Positions 27,275 through 36,812 are shown, counted from the first letter of the stretch. The stretch is DNA of 64,000 bases from Thermosynechococcaceae cyanobacterium MS004 (GCA_022402525.1 JAKRSB010000143.1:1-64000), one strand, 5' to 3'. Notes: generated from the letters alone by a model not told the origin. Numbers and translations: made by a program.

Positions 27275-27751
27275 ACGCGTTGGCTGGATAGGGTAAAAAA
27301 GTCAAAAAAGTAGGCAAATCGCTGGGCAATTCGCTCATTAGGCAATTCACTGGCAGCTTCTCTACTCTAGTCAATTTTTGCAGGGTCTACGTCGCTTGAA
27401 GGTATCGCTAAAATCAAAAACGCGGAGCGCATTTACTTACGATCATCAGCAATGGCTCCTCCTTCCCCTCGAAAAATTGACGAAAGTTCAGTTCCGCAGA
27501 GACAATGAAACATTAAACTAAAATTTATAGGGCTATTTATAGCGTTAAGGTTACAAAGAAAAGGCTTTAAAGTCGTTTTGTACTAAGATATGCGCGGTTG
27601 CGAGGGCTGAGGCGAGGATAGACTGCTCTAGCAAGCAAATTCTCTAATTTACCGCAAGGTTTTGCCAAAAAGCTTGTTGTGGCTATGGGTCTTGACTTCA
27701 CTGATCGCCGTTTTGAATCGGCTTCCCTGGCATTTGTCATAAGGAATTCTC
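27275..27751. other. Divergent spacer before the PP2C gene
   Basis: About 480 bases without a convincing gene; the frame at 27679-27888 overlaps the PP2C start out of frame and is taken as a shadow. It should hold the promoters of both divergent genes. AAGGAATTCTC just before 27752 supplies the PP2C ribosome site. Confidence 0.5.
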
Positions 27752-30208
27752 ATGCAGCAAGCTTTGCCGATGATCTACTGTCCAAACCTCAAGTGCCGCG
27801 CTGCAAATCCAGAGGGCGAGGTTGCCTGCCATCAGTGCGGCACTCGTCTTCCAAATCGGTATTTGTGGGTGGTGGGCCTAGATCCTGAGGTTGAGACGGT
27901 AGAGAATTTGCTCGGCGATCGCTATCCGTTTCGTGGGCCGCAGGTGGTCGTAGAAACCCAACCCGGACTTCCCCTCGCCAGCAGCTTTGACATTACGGAG
28001 TCAATCCTGCCCTACCTCAAGCTTTTTCCGTGGCGGCTCCACTTGCCTCAGCTCTATAGCTTACTCACTGGCGAACGTTCTCTGCTCCTGCTGGAGGGGG
28101 CACCGCTCTCCCTCCAGGATTTCAACATTCTGTCGCCTGCGGGTACTGAAAAAGGTGATGCTACGGTTGATTTCACAAAAATTGCGATCGCCGAAAACTT
28201 TACGGACGCCTGGAAACAAGCGCCAGCCCTGCGTCAAGTCAACTGGCTGTGGCAGATGGCGCAGCTCTGGGCACCGCTACAGCGGGAGGGCGTTGCCTCT
28301 AGCCTGATCGATCCGCAGCTCTTGCGGGTAGAGGGGCCGCTCCTGCGGCTGCTGTCCCTGAACTATCAGGCTAACCTTGTGCTGCCGCTTTCAGAGCTTG
28401 GACGATTTTGGGCAAAGTGGTGTCTGCCCTCAGTTGGGCGCTGGCAGACAAAATTTACCGAACTGTGCGATCAGCTCATGGAAGGAGAAATTACCGCTCC
28501 AGACGAGCTAATCGAAAACCTCGAAGCTTGGCTGGCGGCAGTGCGAACCACCTCTAGCATCCAGGTTGACGTTGCAACCCGCACGGATTCCGGCCCCACC
28601 CGCGAACACAACGAAGACGCCTGCTATCCCCACCACGGTGCAGTTGCCCAGAATGCCTCAGCAGGTCTCATGGTGGTGTGTGACGGGGTGGGCGGCCACG
28701 CTGGCGGAGAAGTCGCCTCTGGGCTTGCCATCAAGACTATTACAGAATATCTCCAGCAAACGCCACTGCCGCAGCTCACCCCAGCAGAGCTTATTCAAGA
28801 GCTAGAGACAGGCATTGGCCTTGCCAACGACCAAATTGCCCAGCAGAATGACCAGGAAAATCGCCACGATCGCGATCGCATGGGCACTACCCTCGTGATG
28901 GCGCTGGCGCAAAATCAAGACCTATACATTTCTAACCTAGGGGACAGCCGCGCCTACCTGATTACCGAGCAAGCCTGCTATCAAATCACCACCGATGACG
29001 ATATCGCCACCCGCGAAGTGCGCCTAGGCTATTTGCCCCACCGCGAAGCCATGCGACAGCCCGGTGCAGGCTCCTTAATTCAGGCGCTAGGGATGGTTCC
29101 TTCCTCCATGCTGCGCCCCGCCACCACGCGATTTTTACTCGACTCCGACTGTCTGTTTTTACTCTGTTCCGATGGCCTCAGTGATTTTGAGCGGGTCGAA
29201 AGCCTTTGGCGAGAAGAACTATTGCCGCTCCTGCAGGGCAAAATCGACCTCGCCGAAACCACCAAGCGCCTCATTGCAGCGGCAAATCGCTTTAACGGTC
29301 ACGATAACGTCACCGTTGCGCTCATGCACTGCCATCAGGTGGACGCCAGTACCGCAAAGACTGCCATTACGGCAACATCCGATCAATCTCAAAAGCCCAC
29401 GCTCCTCAAGACTCAGCTTCGCGATCGCCCTTTTACAAAATCCGTACCGCGCTCTACCTCCATCCTGCCCTGGGCGATTGTCGGGTTCCTGACCGTCTTT
29501 GGACTGGGAGCCGTCCTCGCGTATCTGCTTCGTCCGTCCCCAAAGCCTGACGCCACGTCTTCGACCGGCTCGCCCCAGCCCACCGCAACCGGTACGGCTA
29601 GCGCAGAGCCGACTTCTCCATCTGCCACCGATCTAAAACCGGATACCTACTGGAGAATTCAGGCTGCACCTCCAGCAACCGTGGGCAACCCTCCTACCGT
29701 CTCATCTTCTCCTCCCATTGCCATCAGGAGCAGACCTGACCTGGCCCTAAAGCCCTTGGCTACGCTGCCGTCTGGGGCGATCTTAAAAATCTTAGAGACG
29801 GCACCAGAAACGACACCAGAAGCAACACCAGAAGCGACACCAGAAACGAAAGAAGTCTCTGGCTGGAAAAAAGTACAGCTTTGCTACCAGCCACCCGTTG
29901 GAGCCGTACCCAGTCCAGCCCAATCTGCCCAAGGTTCTGCTAACGCAACCCCTACCCCTCCAAGCTCACCCAGCGTAGGGGGTACCGAGCCACCGCCCGC
30001 TGAATCTCCCACTCAACCAAACGGGGCTGCTGCCAATGGGCCTAGCGATCGCGTGAAGGGGGGTGAGGCGAGTGGCTCCATCCAGCCCAACCAGTCTGGA
30101 TATGTGGAAGTAACTCCCTTTTTATCCCGTGCCCGTCGTGTCGAGACACAAGCTTTGGAGCCAAGTCAGCGTGCAGGGTGTCTAGCAGAAGACGACGCGC
30201 CGAGCTAG
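27752..30208 (+). CDS. Zinc-ribbon/PP2C-type serine/threonine phosphatase, membrane-anchored
   Basis: An 818-residue signalling protein. Residues 8-32 form a zinc ribbon (C10-x4-C15 ... C26-x2-C29). Residues 40-270 form a helical region reminiscent of a kinase-like fold but without catalytic motifs. A PP2C phosphatase domain (about 275-540) has TDSGPTREHNEDA, VVCDGVGGHAGGEVAS, DRMGTTLV, NLGDSRAYL, CSDGLSDF and HDNVTVAL, all metal-binding aspartates present. One transmembrane helix (ILPWAIVGFLTVFGLGAVLAYLL) follows at about 567-590, then a Pro/Thr/Ser-rich, probably periplasmic tail with an SH3-like stretch and a PEAT tandem repeat. The cytosolic phosphatase may thus be linked to an envelope signal. 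Confidence 0.92.
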   Translation: MQQALPMIYCPNLKCRAANPEGEVACHQCGTRLPNRYLWVVGLDPEVETVENLLGDRYPFRGPQVVVETQPGLPLASSFDITESILPYLKLFPWRLHLPQLYSLLTGERSLLLLEGAPLSLQDFNILSPAGTEKGDATVDFTKIAIAENFTDAWKQAPALRQVNWLWQMAQLWAPLQREGVASSLIDPQLLRVEGPLLRLLSLNYQANLVLPLSELGRFWAKWCLPSVGRWQTKFTELCDQLMEGEITAPDELIENLEAWLAAVRTTSSIQVDVATRTDSGPTREHNEDACYPHHGAVAQNASAGLMVVCDGVGGHAGGEVASGLAIKTITEYLQQTPLPQLTPAELIQELETGIGLANDQIAQQNDQENRHDRDRMGTTLVMALAQNQDLYISNLGDSRAYLITEQACYQITTDDDIATREVRLGYLPHREAMRQPGAGSLIQALGMVPSSMLRPATTRFLLDSDCLFLLCSDGLSDFERVESLWREELLPLLQGKIDLAETTKRLIAAANRFNGHDNVTVALMHCHQVDASTAKTAITATSDQSQKPTLLKTQLRDRPFTKSVPRSTSILPWAIVGFLTVFGLGAVLAYLLRPSPKPDATSSTGSPQPTATGTASAEPTSPSATDLKPDTYWRIQAAPPATVGNPPTVSSSPPIAIRSRPDLALKPLATLPSGAILKILETAPETTPEATPEATPETKEVSGWKKVQLCYQPPVGAVPSPAQSAQGSANATPTPPSSPSVGGTEPPPAESPTQPNGAAANGPSDRVKGGEASGSIQPNQSGYVEVTPFLSRARRVETQALEPSQRAGCLAEDDAPS

Positions 30209-30255
30209 TCAGACTGTCTCCTCGCGACAACGCCCTGTCGTTTCAGTACCCCTTC

Positions 30256-31344
30256 ATGAGCAATCTCGATAAGACTCACCCAGAGAATACTTACCCCAAG
30301 AATACTTACCTAGACAATATTTTAGAGCAGCCCGACGTGCTCAGGTCTATCACCCAACTCTATCAGGACTCTGATGTATGGGAGGCGATACATCAAGCCT
30401 GGTCTTCGCGATCGCAGTATCGCCTAGTGCTGACGGGGCTGGGTGCTTCGTTTAATGCGCTGTATCCAGCCCGATACTACCTACATCAGCAGGGACTACC
30501 TGCACTCCACATCGATACGGGGGAATTGATCCATTATCTACCGGAGCTGCTTCAGCAGCCGCTGTTTTTGGTGGTCGTGTCTCAGTCCGGCGAAAGTATT
30601 GAAATTCAAAGACTACTGGAGCAGATCGCCCAGCAGCGTAGCGCAGGTTCTCCGCACTGGCTGGTGAGCATCACCAATCAGTCCGGCAACCGACTGGCTC
30701 AGGCCAGCGACCTTGCGCTCTATACCCAAGCCGGGAGGGAGGTGGGCGTTGCGACGAAAACCTACACCAGTACGCTTGCAGTGCTGCACTGGCTGGCTAG
30801 GGCGATCGCAGGGCAGCCTCTCCACGCCCAAGAGATTCTCCAGGTCGCTGACCACTGCGACTTATTTTTGGCAGACTGGCAGGTCACGATTCAACCTGCC
30901 TTCTCAGCGGCGAAAGATGCCGCGAGCTTTGCCTTAGTCGCACGCGGCCCCTCTATTGCTTCGGCCTGTAACGGCGCACTGGGACTTCAGGAAGCAGCAC
31001 GCTGTCCGGCCAGCGGATATGTGGGCAGTCAGTTTCGCCACGGCCCGATGGAGATGATTTCCCCCGCTTTGGCAACGCTGCTCTGGACACTCCCCGATCA
31101 AACCTTTGACCTGAGCGCCCGAATGGCCAAGGATATTGGCGATCGCGGCGGCTGTTTGGTGACGATGGGTGCTGCCGTTCCAGGACTAGACAACGCACAC
31201 ATTTCCCTTCCTCGACTCAGTTCTTGGCTTAGCCCCATCTTAGACATCCTGCCCGTCCAGCTCCTGATCGCCGAATTAGCAGAGGCACAGGGGATAATTC
31301 CCGGCCAGTTTCGCTGGAGCGGAAAAGTCATCCATCAAGAGTAG
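30256..31344 (+). CDS. SIS-domain sugar isomerase/deaminase-like protein
   Basis: About 362 residues with two SIS domains, as in the isomerase half of GlmS and in AgaS/FrlB proteins. The first has VLTGLGASFNALYPARYYL, VSQSGESIE and ITNQSGNRLAQ; the second has GRGPS-type VARGPSIASACNGALGLQEAA and FRHGPMEMI, with the conserved RHGP. There is no glutaminase domain, so it probably acts on a phosphosugar amine such as glucosamine-6-phosphate. ATG at 30256 is chosen; the frame before it overlaps the PP2C gene. A MITE-like element has inserted 14 bp after its stop. Confidence 0.87.
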   Translation: MSNLDKTHPENTYPKNTYLDNILEQPDVLRSITQLYQDSDVWEAIHQAWSSRSQYRLVLTGLGASFNALYPARYYLHQQGLPALHIDTGELIHYLPELLQQPLFLVVVSQSGESIEIQRLLEQIAQQRSAGSPHWLVSITNQSGNRLAQASDLALYTQAGREVGVATKTYTSTLAVLHWLARAIAGQPLHAQEILQVADHCDLFLADWQVTIQPAFSAAKDAASFALVARGPSIASACNGALGLQEAARCPASGYVGSQFRHGPMEMISPALATLLWTLPDQTFDLSARMAKDIGDRGGCLVTMGAAVPGLDNAHISLPRLSSWLSPILDILPVQLLIAELAEAQGIIPGQFRWSGKVIHQE

Positions 31345-31366
31345 GCTAATCGTCGGCTCTTTCTTA

Positions 31367-31522
31367 ACGTGAGTTCGACAAGCAACAACCGCCCTTCATC
31401 CTCCCATTCTCCTTCTCCCTAGAGGAGAAGGAGGGGCAATGAAAAATCAAGCTTCTTAAGCCCCTCTCCCAAAGGCGAGGGGTTTGGGGTGAGGGGCTTC
31501 AAGTACATCATCGGACTCACGT
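31367..31522. mobile_element. MITE-like element, complete copy with 8-bp target duplication
   Basis: A 156-bp non-coding element with terminal inverted repeats ACGTGAGTTCGA (31367-31378) and TCGGACTCACGT (31511-31522), matching 11 of 12. It is flanked by identical CTTTCTTA octamers at 31359-31366 and 31523-31530, a target-site duplication. Inside are a long imperfect palindrome near 31400-31440 and a hairpin core at 31461-31482. It is opposite in orientation to the copies at 1-131 and 4425-4504. It has no ORF; the parental transposase is not in the window. Confidence 0.85.
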
Positions 31523-31612
31523 CTTTCTTAAACGCTTAACCACCTGAACGCCAAACCACCTAAGCGCAAGATCACCCAAGAAAAAGAACGAACTCGGCCA
31601 GGTTCTCTTGCC

Positions 31613-32722
31613 CTAACGGCGAGATCCCGCCATCGAAGGAGAAGCCCCGTTGTAAGCGCTGTCTTCTTCGGCAATTCCAAAGACCTGGTTGAATACTTTT
31701 TGAACCTTATAGCCCGAATCAATGGACTCCAGAGGATCTTTCCGGAGGCGATGGCGCAGACACAACGTAATGACGCGCTGAATATCATCCACAGTCACCT
31801 CTGTACGCCCTTCAAAGGCCGTTAGCGCCTTTGCTGCCCGATTGGTGACGATATCGCCCCGCAGTCCATCTACATCTAGCTCGGAGCAAACCTGAGAAAT
31901 ATTCACCCGTAGCTCATGATCAATCTGAACTTGGCCAAGCCGCTGCTGCGCCGCCACGATTTTTTCCTGGAGGTCAACCTGCATGGGCTGATGAGCGGTG
32001 AGAAAGTCTTGTGGGTCTTGGTCAAAACTGGTGCGCTCTTCCACAATCTGAACCCGCAAATGGGGGTCTCTGACGGTGCGAATTTCGGCGTGCATGCCAA
32101 AGCGATCTAGGAGCTGAGGACGCAGTTCCCCTTCTTCGGGGTTGCCGGAGCCCACGAGGACAAATCTGGCCGGGTGGCGAATGGAGATGCCTTCGCGCTC
32201 TACCGTATTCCAGCCCGAAGCGGCAGAATCCAGCAGCACATCCACAAGGTGGTCATCTAGGAGGTTCACCTCATCCACGTAGAGAATGCCGCGATTGGCC
32301 TTGGCGAGCAGCCCTGGCTCAAAGGCTTTGATGCCTTCTGAGAGCGCTTTTTCAATATCAATGGTGCCGCAGACGCGATCTTCCGTTGCGCCTAAGGGCA
32401 AGTCCACCATGGGCACTTTTTTCTGAGCCAGGGCAAGGGGTTTACCCTCGGTGACTAAGGCCTTCACCTCGTCACTCATCATTTCGGGGTCGCTAGGGTG
32501 GCTGCTGAAGGGATCATCAGCAACGACTTCAATTTCAGGCAGTAAGTCCGCAAGTGCCCGAATGGTCGTCGATTTACCGGTGCCGCGATCGCCCATAATC
32601 ATCACGCCCCCAATCCGTGGGTCAATGACATTGAGAATCAGAGCCAGCTTCATTTCTTCTTGGCCCACGATCGCAGTGAAGGGATAGACGGCTCGTTGGG
32701 GAGTTTTTACAGTTGCACTCAC
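31613..32722 (-). CDS. chlI: Magnesium chelatase ATPase subunit I
   Basis: ChlI is the AAA+ motor that, with ChlD and ChlH, inserts Mg2+ into protoporphyrin IX, the first step of the chlorophyll branch. The 369 residues carry Walker A GDRGTGKST (about 44-52), Walker B ILYVDEVNLLDDHLVDVLLD, sensor 1 LVGSGNPEEG, the arginine-finger region DRFGMHAEIRTV and a C-terminal lid domain. All are intact. Its spacer downstream holds the MITE-like element. Confidence 0.97.
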   Translation of the reverse strand: MSATVKTPQRAVYPFTAIVGQEEMKLALILNVIDPRIGGVMIMGDRGTGKSTTIRALADLLPEIEVVADDPFSSHPSDPEMMSDEVKALVTEGKPLALAQKKVPMVDLPLGATEDRVCGTIDIEKALSEGIKAFEPGLLAKANRGILYVDEVNLLDDHLVDVLLDSAASGWNTVEREGISIRHPARFVLVGSGNPEEGELRPQLLDRFGMHAEIRTVRDPHLRVQIVEERTSFDQDPQDFLTAHQPMQVDLQEKIVAAQQRLGQVQIDHELRVNISQVCSELDVDGLRGDIVTNRAAKALTAFEGRTEVTVDDIQRVITLCLRHRLRKDPLESIDSGYKVQKVFNQVFGIAEEDSAYNGASPSMAGSRR

Positions 32723-32994
32723 AGAATTACCTGACTCTTAAACCATGATCCAGTGTTTCTCATTGTGCCACAGATCCTGACCCCCCTGGTTTGGGCAACG
32801 ACTGGGGCGACGATTGGGGCGATCGCCCTTCGGAGGCAAGACTTCCTAGAACTGATCACTGCGTCTGATTACATCTAACTCTCGCATCAGACCGCTCCAT
32901 CGTCTGAACCTAAACGTTTTAGAATGGCAAATGAGCAGGGCAGAAGCCCACTCGATTGTTTATTCATGTTGTTTATGTAGTCAATTCTAGGTTC

Positions 32995-33684
32995 ATGAGC
33001 CAGCCGAACCCCATTGGGCAAGCCCTTGAAGGTGCCTTCAAAAGCCTTCAGTCTACCGTCGAATCCGTTAACCATGCCGTAGATAGCCTCATTCCTGCCG
33101 TTCAGCAGTATGTGGAGCAGGGTACAGAAGGGCTGGGCCATGCCGCCACCGTCATTGCCGAAAACCCGCTCCTCAAGGCTACCGCGCGCCTCCCTGGACT
33201 GCGGTGGATGGCTGCAGCCTTGGGGCAGGTCAATGTTCTTGATATTCAGAAAAAAACCGAGGATCTGCGACAGCAGTATCCCCAAGAGACCACCGATGAG
33301 CTTGTGCAGCGCGTCATTCAGTCGGCCACCGTCACGGCTGGCGGCATTGGACTAGCCGCCAACTTTTTGCCGCCCCTCGCAGTGGCGCTCTTTGCCGTCG
33401 ATATTGCCGCCGTTGCCACCCTTCAGGCTGAGATGCTGTATCGCATTGCCGCCCTCTATGGATTTGAGGCGAATGAGCCCGCTCGGCGCGGTGAGGTACT
33501 CGCCATCTACGCACTGTCGGTCGGCGGGACAGGTGTCTCCAAGACCATTCTCAGCTTTGTAGAAGCCATTCCGGTTTTGGGTGCGGTGATTGGGGCCTCA
33601 AGTAATGCTGCCCTACTCTACGGTCTAGGACAAGTTGCAAATTTGTACTATGCCGCCAAACGCAACCGACAGATGGTTCCCTAG
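32995..33684 (+). CDS. EcsC-like family protein
   Basis: About 229 residues from an ATG at 32995, where MSQPNPIGQALEGAF starts the natural N-terminal helix. The C-terminal half has hydrophobic, Gly/Ala-rich stretches (VTAGGIGLAANFLPPLAVALFAVDIAAVATLQAEMLYRIAALYG and ILSFVEAIPVLGAVIGASSNAALLYGLG, taken as several helices) typical of the EcsC protein family. In Bacillus EcsC is linked to an ABC transporter; the biochemical role is unknown. It lies between divergent chlI and a convergent universal stress gene. Confidence 0.75.
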   Translation: MSQPNPIGQALEGAFKSLQSTVESVNHAVDSLIPAVQQYVEQGTEGLGHAATVIAENPLLKATARLPGLRWMAAALGQVNVLDIQKKTEDLRQQYPQETTDELVQRVIQSATVTAGGIGLAANFLPPLAVALFAVDIAAVATLQAEMLYRIAALYGFEANEPARRGEVLAIYALSVGGTGVSKTILSFVEAIPVLGAVIGASSNAALLYGLGQVANLYYAAKRNRQMVP

Positions 33685-33718
33685 CGTATACGGGAGAATG
33701 GTTAGAGAATGGGCGGGG

Positions 33719-34267
33719 CTAATGGCTATCCCCTGCGGCACAGGCTTGGGACTGGCCTACAGCGTCTTTTCCCAGGTGATTGGCTGGGTGCTGGAGATTG
33801 CAGACTAGAACCGTCGTGTCAGCATGATGGACGACGTAGTTACTGACGCTGCCAATAAGCATTTCATCAAAGACGGAATGACCACGCCGCCCAATCACAA
33901 TCAGGTCAGCCTTTAGTTCTTGAGCCATTTCGCAAATGGTTTTGCCAGGACGTCCAACCTTTTGGTGAACCTCGGCTACAACACCAGCCGCTTCAGCTTG
34001 GCGTTTATAGTCGGCCAGCATGACTAAGCTTTTAGCTTGAAAGGCTTTCCACTCCTCTTCATAGAGTTCTAACGTTGTGACGCTTAAGGAGGGATAATAT
34101 TCTGGAACCGGAATGAGCGGCATTGTAGGGCTCATGACCTCTTCCGAGCTTAAAACATGCAGCAGCAGCAGTTTTCCTTTGACAGACTGGGCAAGGGCGA
34201 TCGCCTGTTTGAGCACAACTTGACTTAGGGTAGAGCTATCGAGCGCAACGAGAATTTGACCATACAT
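33719..34267 (-). CDS. Universal stress protein (UspA family)
   Basis: A single-domain Usp of 182 residues. It starts MYGQILVALDSSTLSQVVLKQAI with the ATP-contacting Asp, and has the nucleotide-binding motif G-x2-G-x9-G-S in GRRGHSVFDEMLIGSVS followed by VVHHADTTVLVC, so it is of the ATP-binding subclass. A tail of about 20 residues follows the fold. Such proteins respond to starvation and oxidative stress, but the target is unknown. Confidence 0.93.
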   Translation of the reverse strand: MYGQILVALDSSTLSQVVLKQAIALAQSVKGKLLLLHVLSSEEVMSPTMPLIPVPEYYPSLSVTTLELYEEEWKAFQAKSLVMLADYKRQAEAAGVVAEVHQKVGRPGKTICEMAQELKADLIVIGRRGHSVFDEMLIGSVSNYVVHHADTTVLVCNLQHPANHLGKDAVGQSQACAAGDSH

Positions 34268-34449
34268 AAATCCTCCTAAACCCGCTGTTTGAGCGGCATA
34301 CGTGAGGTGTCTACCTTTATTATAAGAACGCTAGATCTGCCCAAACGCTTTCCCAGACAAAAGTAAACAATCGCGGCAGGCTATACTTGTTGGCCCAGAT
34401 TGTTGGCCCAGATCTATAGATGGCGTTTAGATGACGTTACATCATGCCA

Positions 34450-34947
34450 TCACATCGTAAAAGTGAAAATATAAATCTGTCCGGTCTGCTGCGAGACGCC
34501 AACCCAGCCATTCACTCTGCCCGTCAGCGCGTCCGGCTTATAAAACTGAAGTGAGCTAAAAACATCACGGGCAATCCACCAGTCGCGCGGCTTTGCTGGG
34601 GCGGCATATTCAGCTGTCGTTCCAAGGGGTGTCAGATCCTTGGTCCACTGGGCAAGGTTTAGTCGGGCAACCTTGATGGCATAGAACGCCCGGAAGTCTG
34701 AGGGGCCTAAAACCCCGTCGCCGATCTGTTCCTCTAAAAAGTAGGCATCCAGGATAGCGGTTGGCGGGGTCTTGGCTTTGGCGAGGATCGCTGAAACCTC
34801 CGCAACACGCTTTTTACTGCTGCCGATCACCTCCGCAACTGAAGTTTTGGGTGCAGACGCAGGATTGACCTTGCAGGCTGGAAGAGCCAACAGAGCAATA
34901 AGGATAATTCCTCTGAGCTGAACATTGCGAAGTGGCCTAGATTTCAT
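34450..34947 (-). CDS. Hypothetical lipoprotein
   Basis: A 165-residue protein with a lipoprotein signal: basic start MKSRPLRNVQLRG, hydrophobic IILIALLALPA and lipobox cysteine at C25 (LPAC). The mature part has a helical stretch (SSKKRVAEVSAILAKAKTPPTAILDAYFLEEQIGDG) and a C-terminal beta-like region (RDWWIARDVFSSLQFYKPDA...GWVGVSQQTGQIYIFTFTM). No family is recognised. It should be anchored to a membrane on the periplasmic side. Confidence 0.75.
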   Translation of the reverse strand: MKSRPLRNVQLRGIILIALLALPACKVNPASAPKTSVAEVIGSSKKRVAEVSAILAKAKTPPTAILDAYFLEEQIGDGVLGPSDFRAFYAIKVARLNLAQWTKDLTPLGTTAEYAAPAKPRDWWIARDVFSSLQFYKPDALTGRVNGWVGVSQQTGQIYIFTFTM

Positions 34948-35012
34948 TGGCTCCCAGGGAAACGCCTAAATTGAAACACCATTGAAACACCTAAGTGATT
35001 GAAGCACCTAAG

Positions 35013-36500
35013 TTAAGGATTGGGTTCATGACTAAGCGCCCACTGTTTTGCCCACTGGAGGAGTTGAGCCACCCGCTCTTCTGTGGCGGCTTCACAGTAA
35101 AGCCGTAGGACTGGTTCTGTGCCGCTAAAGCGAATCAGCAACCAGCTTCCGTCCACAAGGCGCACTTTGAAGCCGTCCGGATTGGTAAATTCAGAAACGG
35201 CAGTGCCCAAAACTTCGGTAAAGGGAGTGTGGGAGAGGGTTTGAATCAGCGCCTGTTTGGTTGCGTCGCTGGAGAGGGTGAGGTCAATGCGATCGTAGGC
35301 GCTGGCAAAGCCTGTCCGCTCTTGAAGGTTGTGGTATGAGTCGCTGAGGTCTTTGCCACTCATCGCTATCGCCTCAAGGACATAGAGCGCTGAAAGTAGG
35401 CCATCCCGCTCTGGAATATGGGTGCCAAACCCAATGCCGCCCGATTCTTCCCCACCGAGGAGGACGTTGCCAGACTGCATCATGCGGTCAGCAATATATT
35501 TATAGCCAATGGGGGTTTCAAAGACGGGTAGATTATAGAGCTGCGCCACCTTGGGCATTAAATCCGAGCCGCTCACGGTTTTGATAAATTCCCCCGTAAA
35601 GCCCCGACGGCTGGCAAGATGCTCTAGCAGAATAGGAATCAGGATTTGGGAGCTGAGGAAATTTCCCTGCCCGTCTACCGCCGCAATGCGATCGCCATCT
35701 CCATCAAACACAAATCCCACGGTGACGCCCGCTTGCGACCCTGAAGCCGCCCGCGTTTGGATGGTTTCTAAAAGCTGCTTCATGTACTTCGGCAGAGGTT
35801 CAGGAGCGCCACCGCCAAAAAATGGGTCGCGCGCTGAACGCAATTCATGGACAGAGGCTTGTAGAACCTGTCCCAATCCAGTGGCCGTTGCCCCATGCAT
35901 CACGTCTACGTAGACCGTAATTTTACCGCTGGCGATCGCAGACTGGATAGCGCTGAGGTCAACCTTGGAGCGCAGAATATTGCAGTAGTCTGGCCAGGGA
36001 TTAAACCGCGTTAAGGTTCCTGGCGTGGCCTCAGGAAACACTCGACCGAGCTGTGCCTGAATGTCTTGGGTGATGGATGGGGGCACAGACCCCCCAAACG
36101 CACCCTTCACCTTCAGGCCAGAATAAGCGCCAGGGTTATGGCTGGCGGTAATCACGAGGCCGCCCAGCGCCTGATGCTGCTTCACCGCCCAGCTTACGGC
36201 TGGGGTGGGGCAGTAGTCCTCAGAAAGCAGCACATCAAAGCCAGCCTTTTGCACCGCGATCGCCGTGGCCTCTGCAAATTCTTCAGAGAGAAAGCGACGG
36301 TCGTAACCCACGACGACAAGGCGGCTGTTTGTTTCTGCGCCGTAGGTTTGGGCCAGTACCTGAGCCGCGACCGGAGCCACCTGCACCAATCGTTCAAAGG
36401 TGAAATCTGCTGCAATAATGCCGCGCCAGCCATCGGTGCCAAAGGTAATGGGGGCAGGGGTTGCCAGAGCGGCAAAGGGAGGCATAGCCATACAGGACAT
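35013..36500 (-). CDS. Phosphoglucomutase/phosphomannomutase family protein
   Basis: The alpha-D-phosphohexomutase superfamily interconverts 1- and 6-phosphosugars. The 495-residue protein has all four signatures: catalytic serine loop VITASHNPGAYSGLKVKG, metal-binding loop FDGDGDRIAAVD, sugar-binding loop GGEESGGIGF and phosphate-binding loop RFSGTEPVLRLY. Whether it prefers glucose or mannose cannot be decided from the motifs. It could feed glucose-1-phosphate to GlgC. It faces the sat gene head to head. Confidence 0.93.
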   Translation of the reverse strand: MSCMAMPPFAALATPAPITFGTDGWRGIIAADFTFERLVQVAPVAAQVLAQTYGAETNSRLVVVGYDRRFLSEEFAEATAIAVQKAGFDVLLSEDYCPTPAVSWAVKQHQALGGLVITASHNPGAYSGLKVKGAFGGSVPPSITQDIQAQLGRVFPEATPGTLTRFNPWPDYCNILRSKVDLSAIQSAIASGKITVYVDVMHGATATGLGQVLQASVHELRSARDPFFGGGAPEPLPKYMKQLLETIQTRAASGSQAGVTVGFVFDGDGDRIAAVDGQGNFLSSQILIPILLEHLASRRGFTGEFIKTVSGSDLMPKVAQLYNLPVFETPIGYKYIADRMMQSGNVLLGGEESGGIGFGTHIPERDGLLSALYVLEAIAMSGKDLSDSYHNLQERTGFASAYDRIDLTLSSDATKQALIQTLSHTPFTEVLGTAVSEFTNPDGFKVRLVDGSWLLIRFSGTEPVLRLYCEAATEERVAQLLQWAKQWALSHEPNP

Positions 36501-36812
36501 CCTTAAAGCGTGAGCTAAAACTTATGGGCTAAAGCTTATGGGCTAAAAATGCTGGCACTGCTCGAAAAACCTTTCGCCAGATTGAGCGGCCATTGCACTA
36601 TACCCAATTGCACCATACCCAATTGCACCATACTGCTACCGCTAAAGAATCGGTTAATTTCAAACATCCGTCAAGATCTCGTCATCACTGGGGGAGTGGG
36701 AACTCCCGCCAGGATTTATGATGGGTTACGAGCCATTCAGGTAAAGCCCATTGAGGTAAAACCCATTGAGGTAAAACCATTGGCATCCAAAACTATTGAA
36801 GAGGGTTCTACT
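36501..36812. other. Divergent spacer before sat with short tandem repeats
   Basis: About 310 bases. It contains tandem copies of ACCCAATTGCACCAT near 36595-36635 and of GTAAAACCCATTGAG near 36740-36782. Both lie in an apparent extension of the sat frame but are of the intergenic repeat type seen throughout the window. Promoters for sat and the phosphomutase should lie here. Confidence 0.6.
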
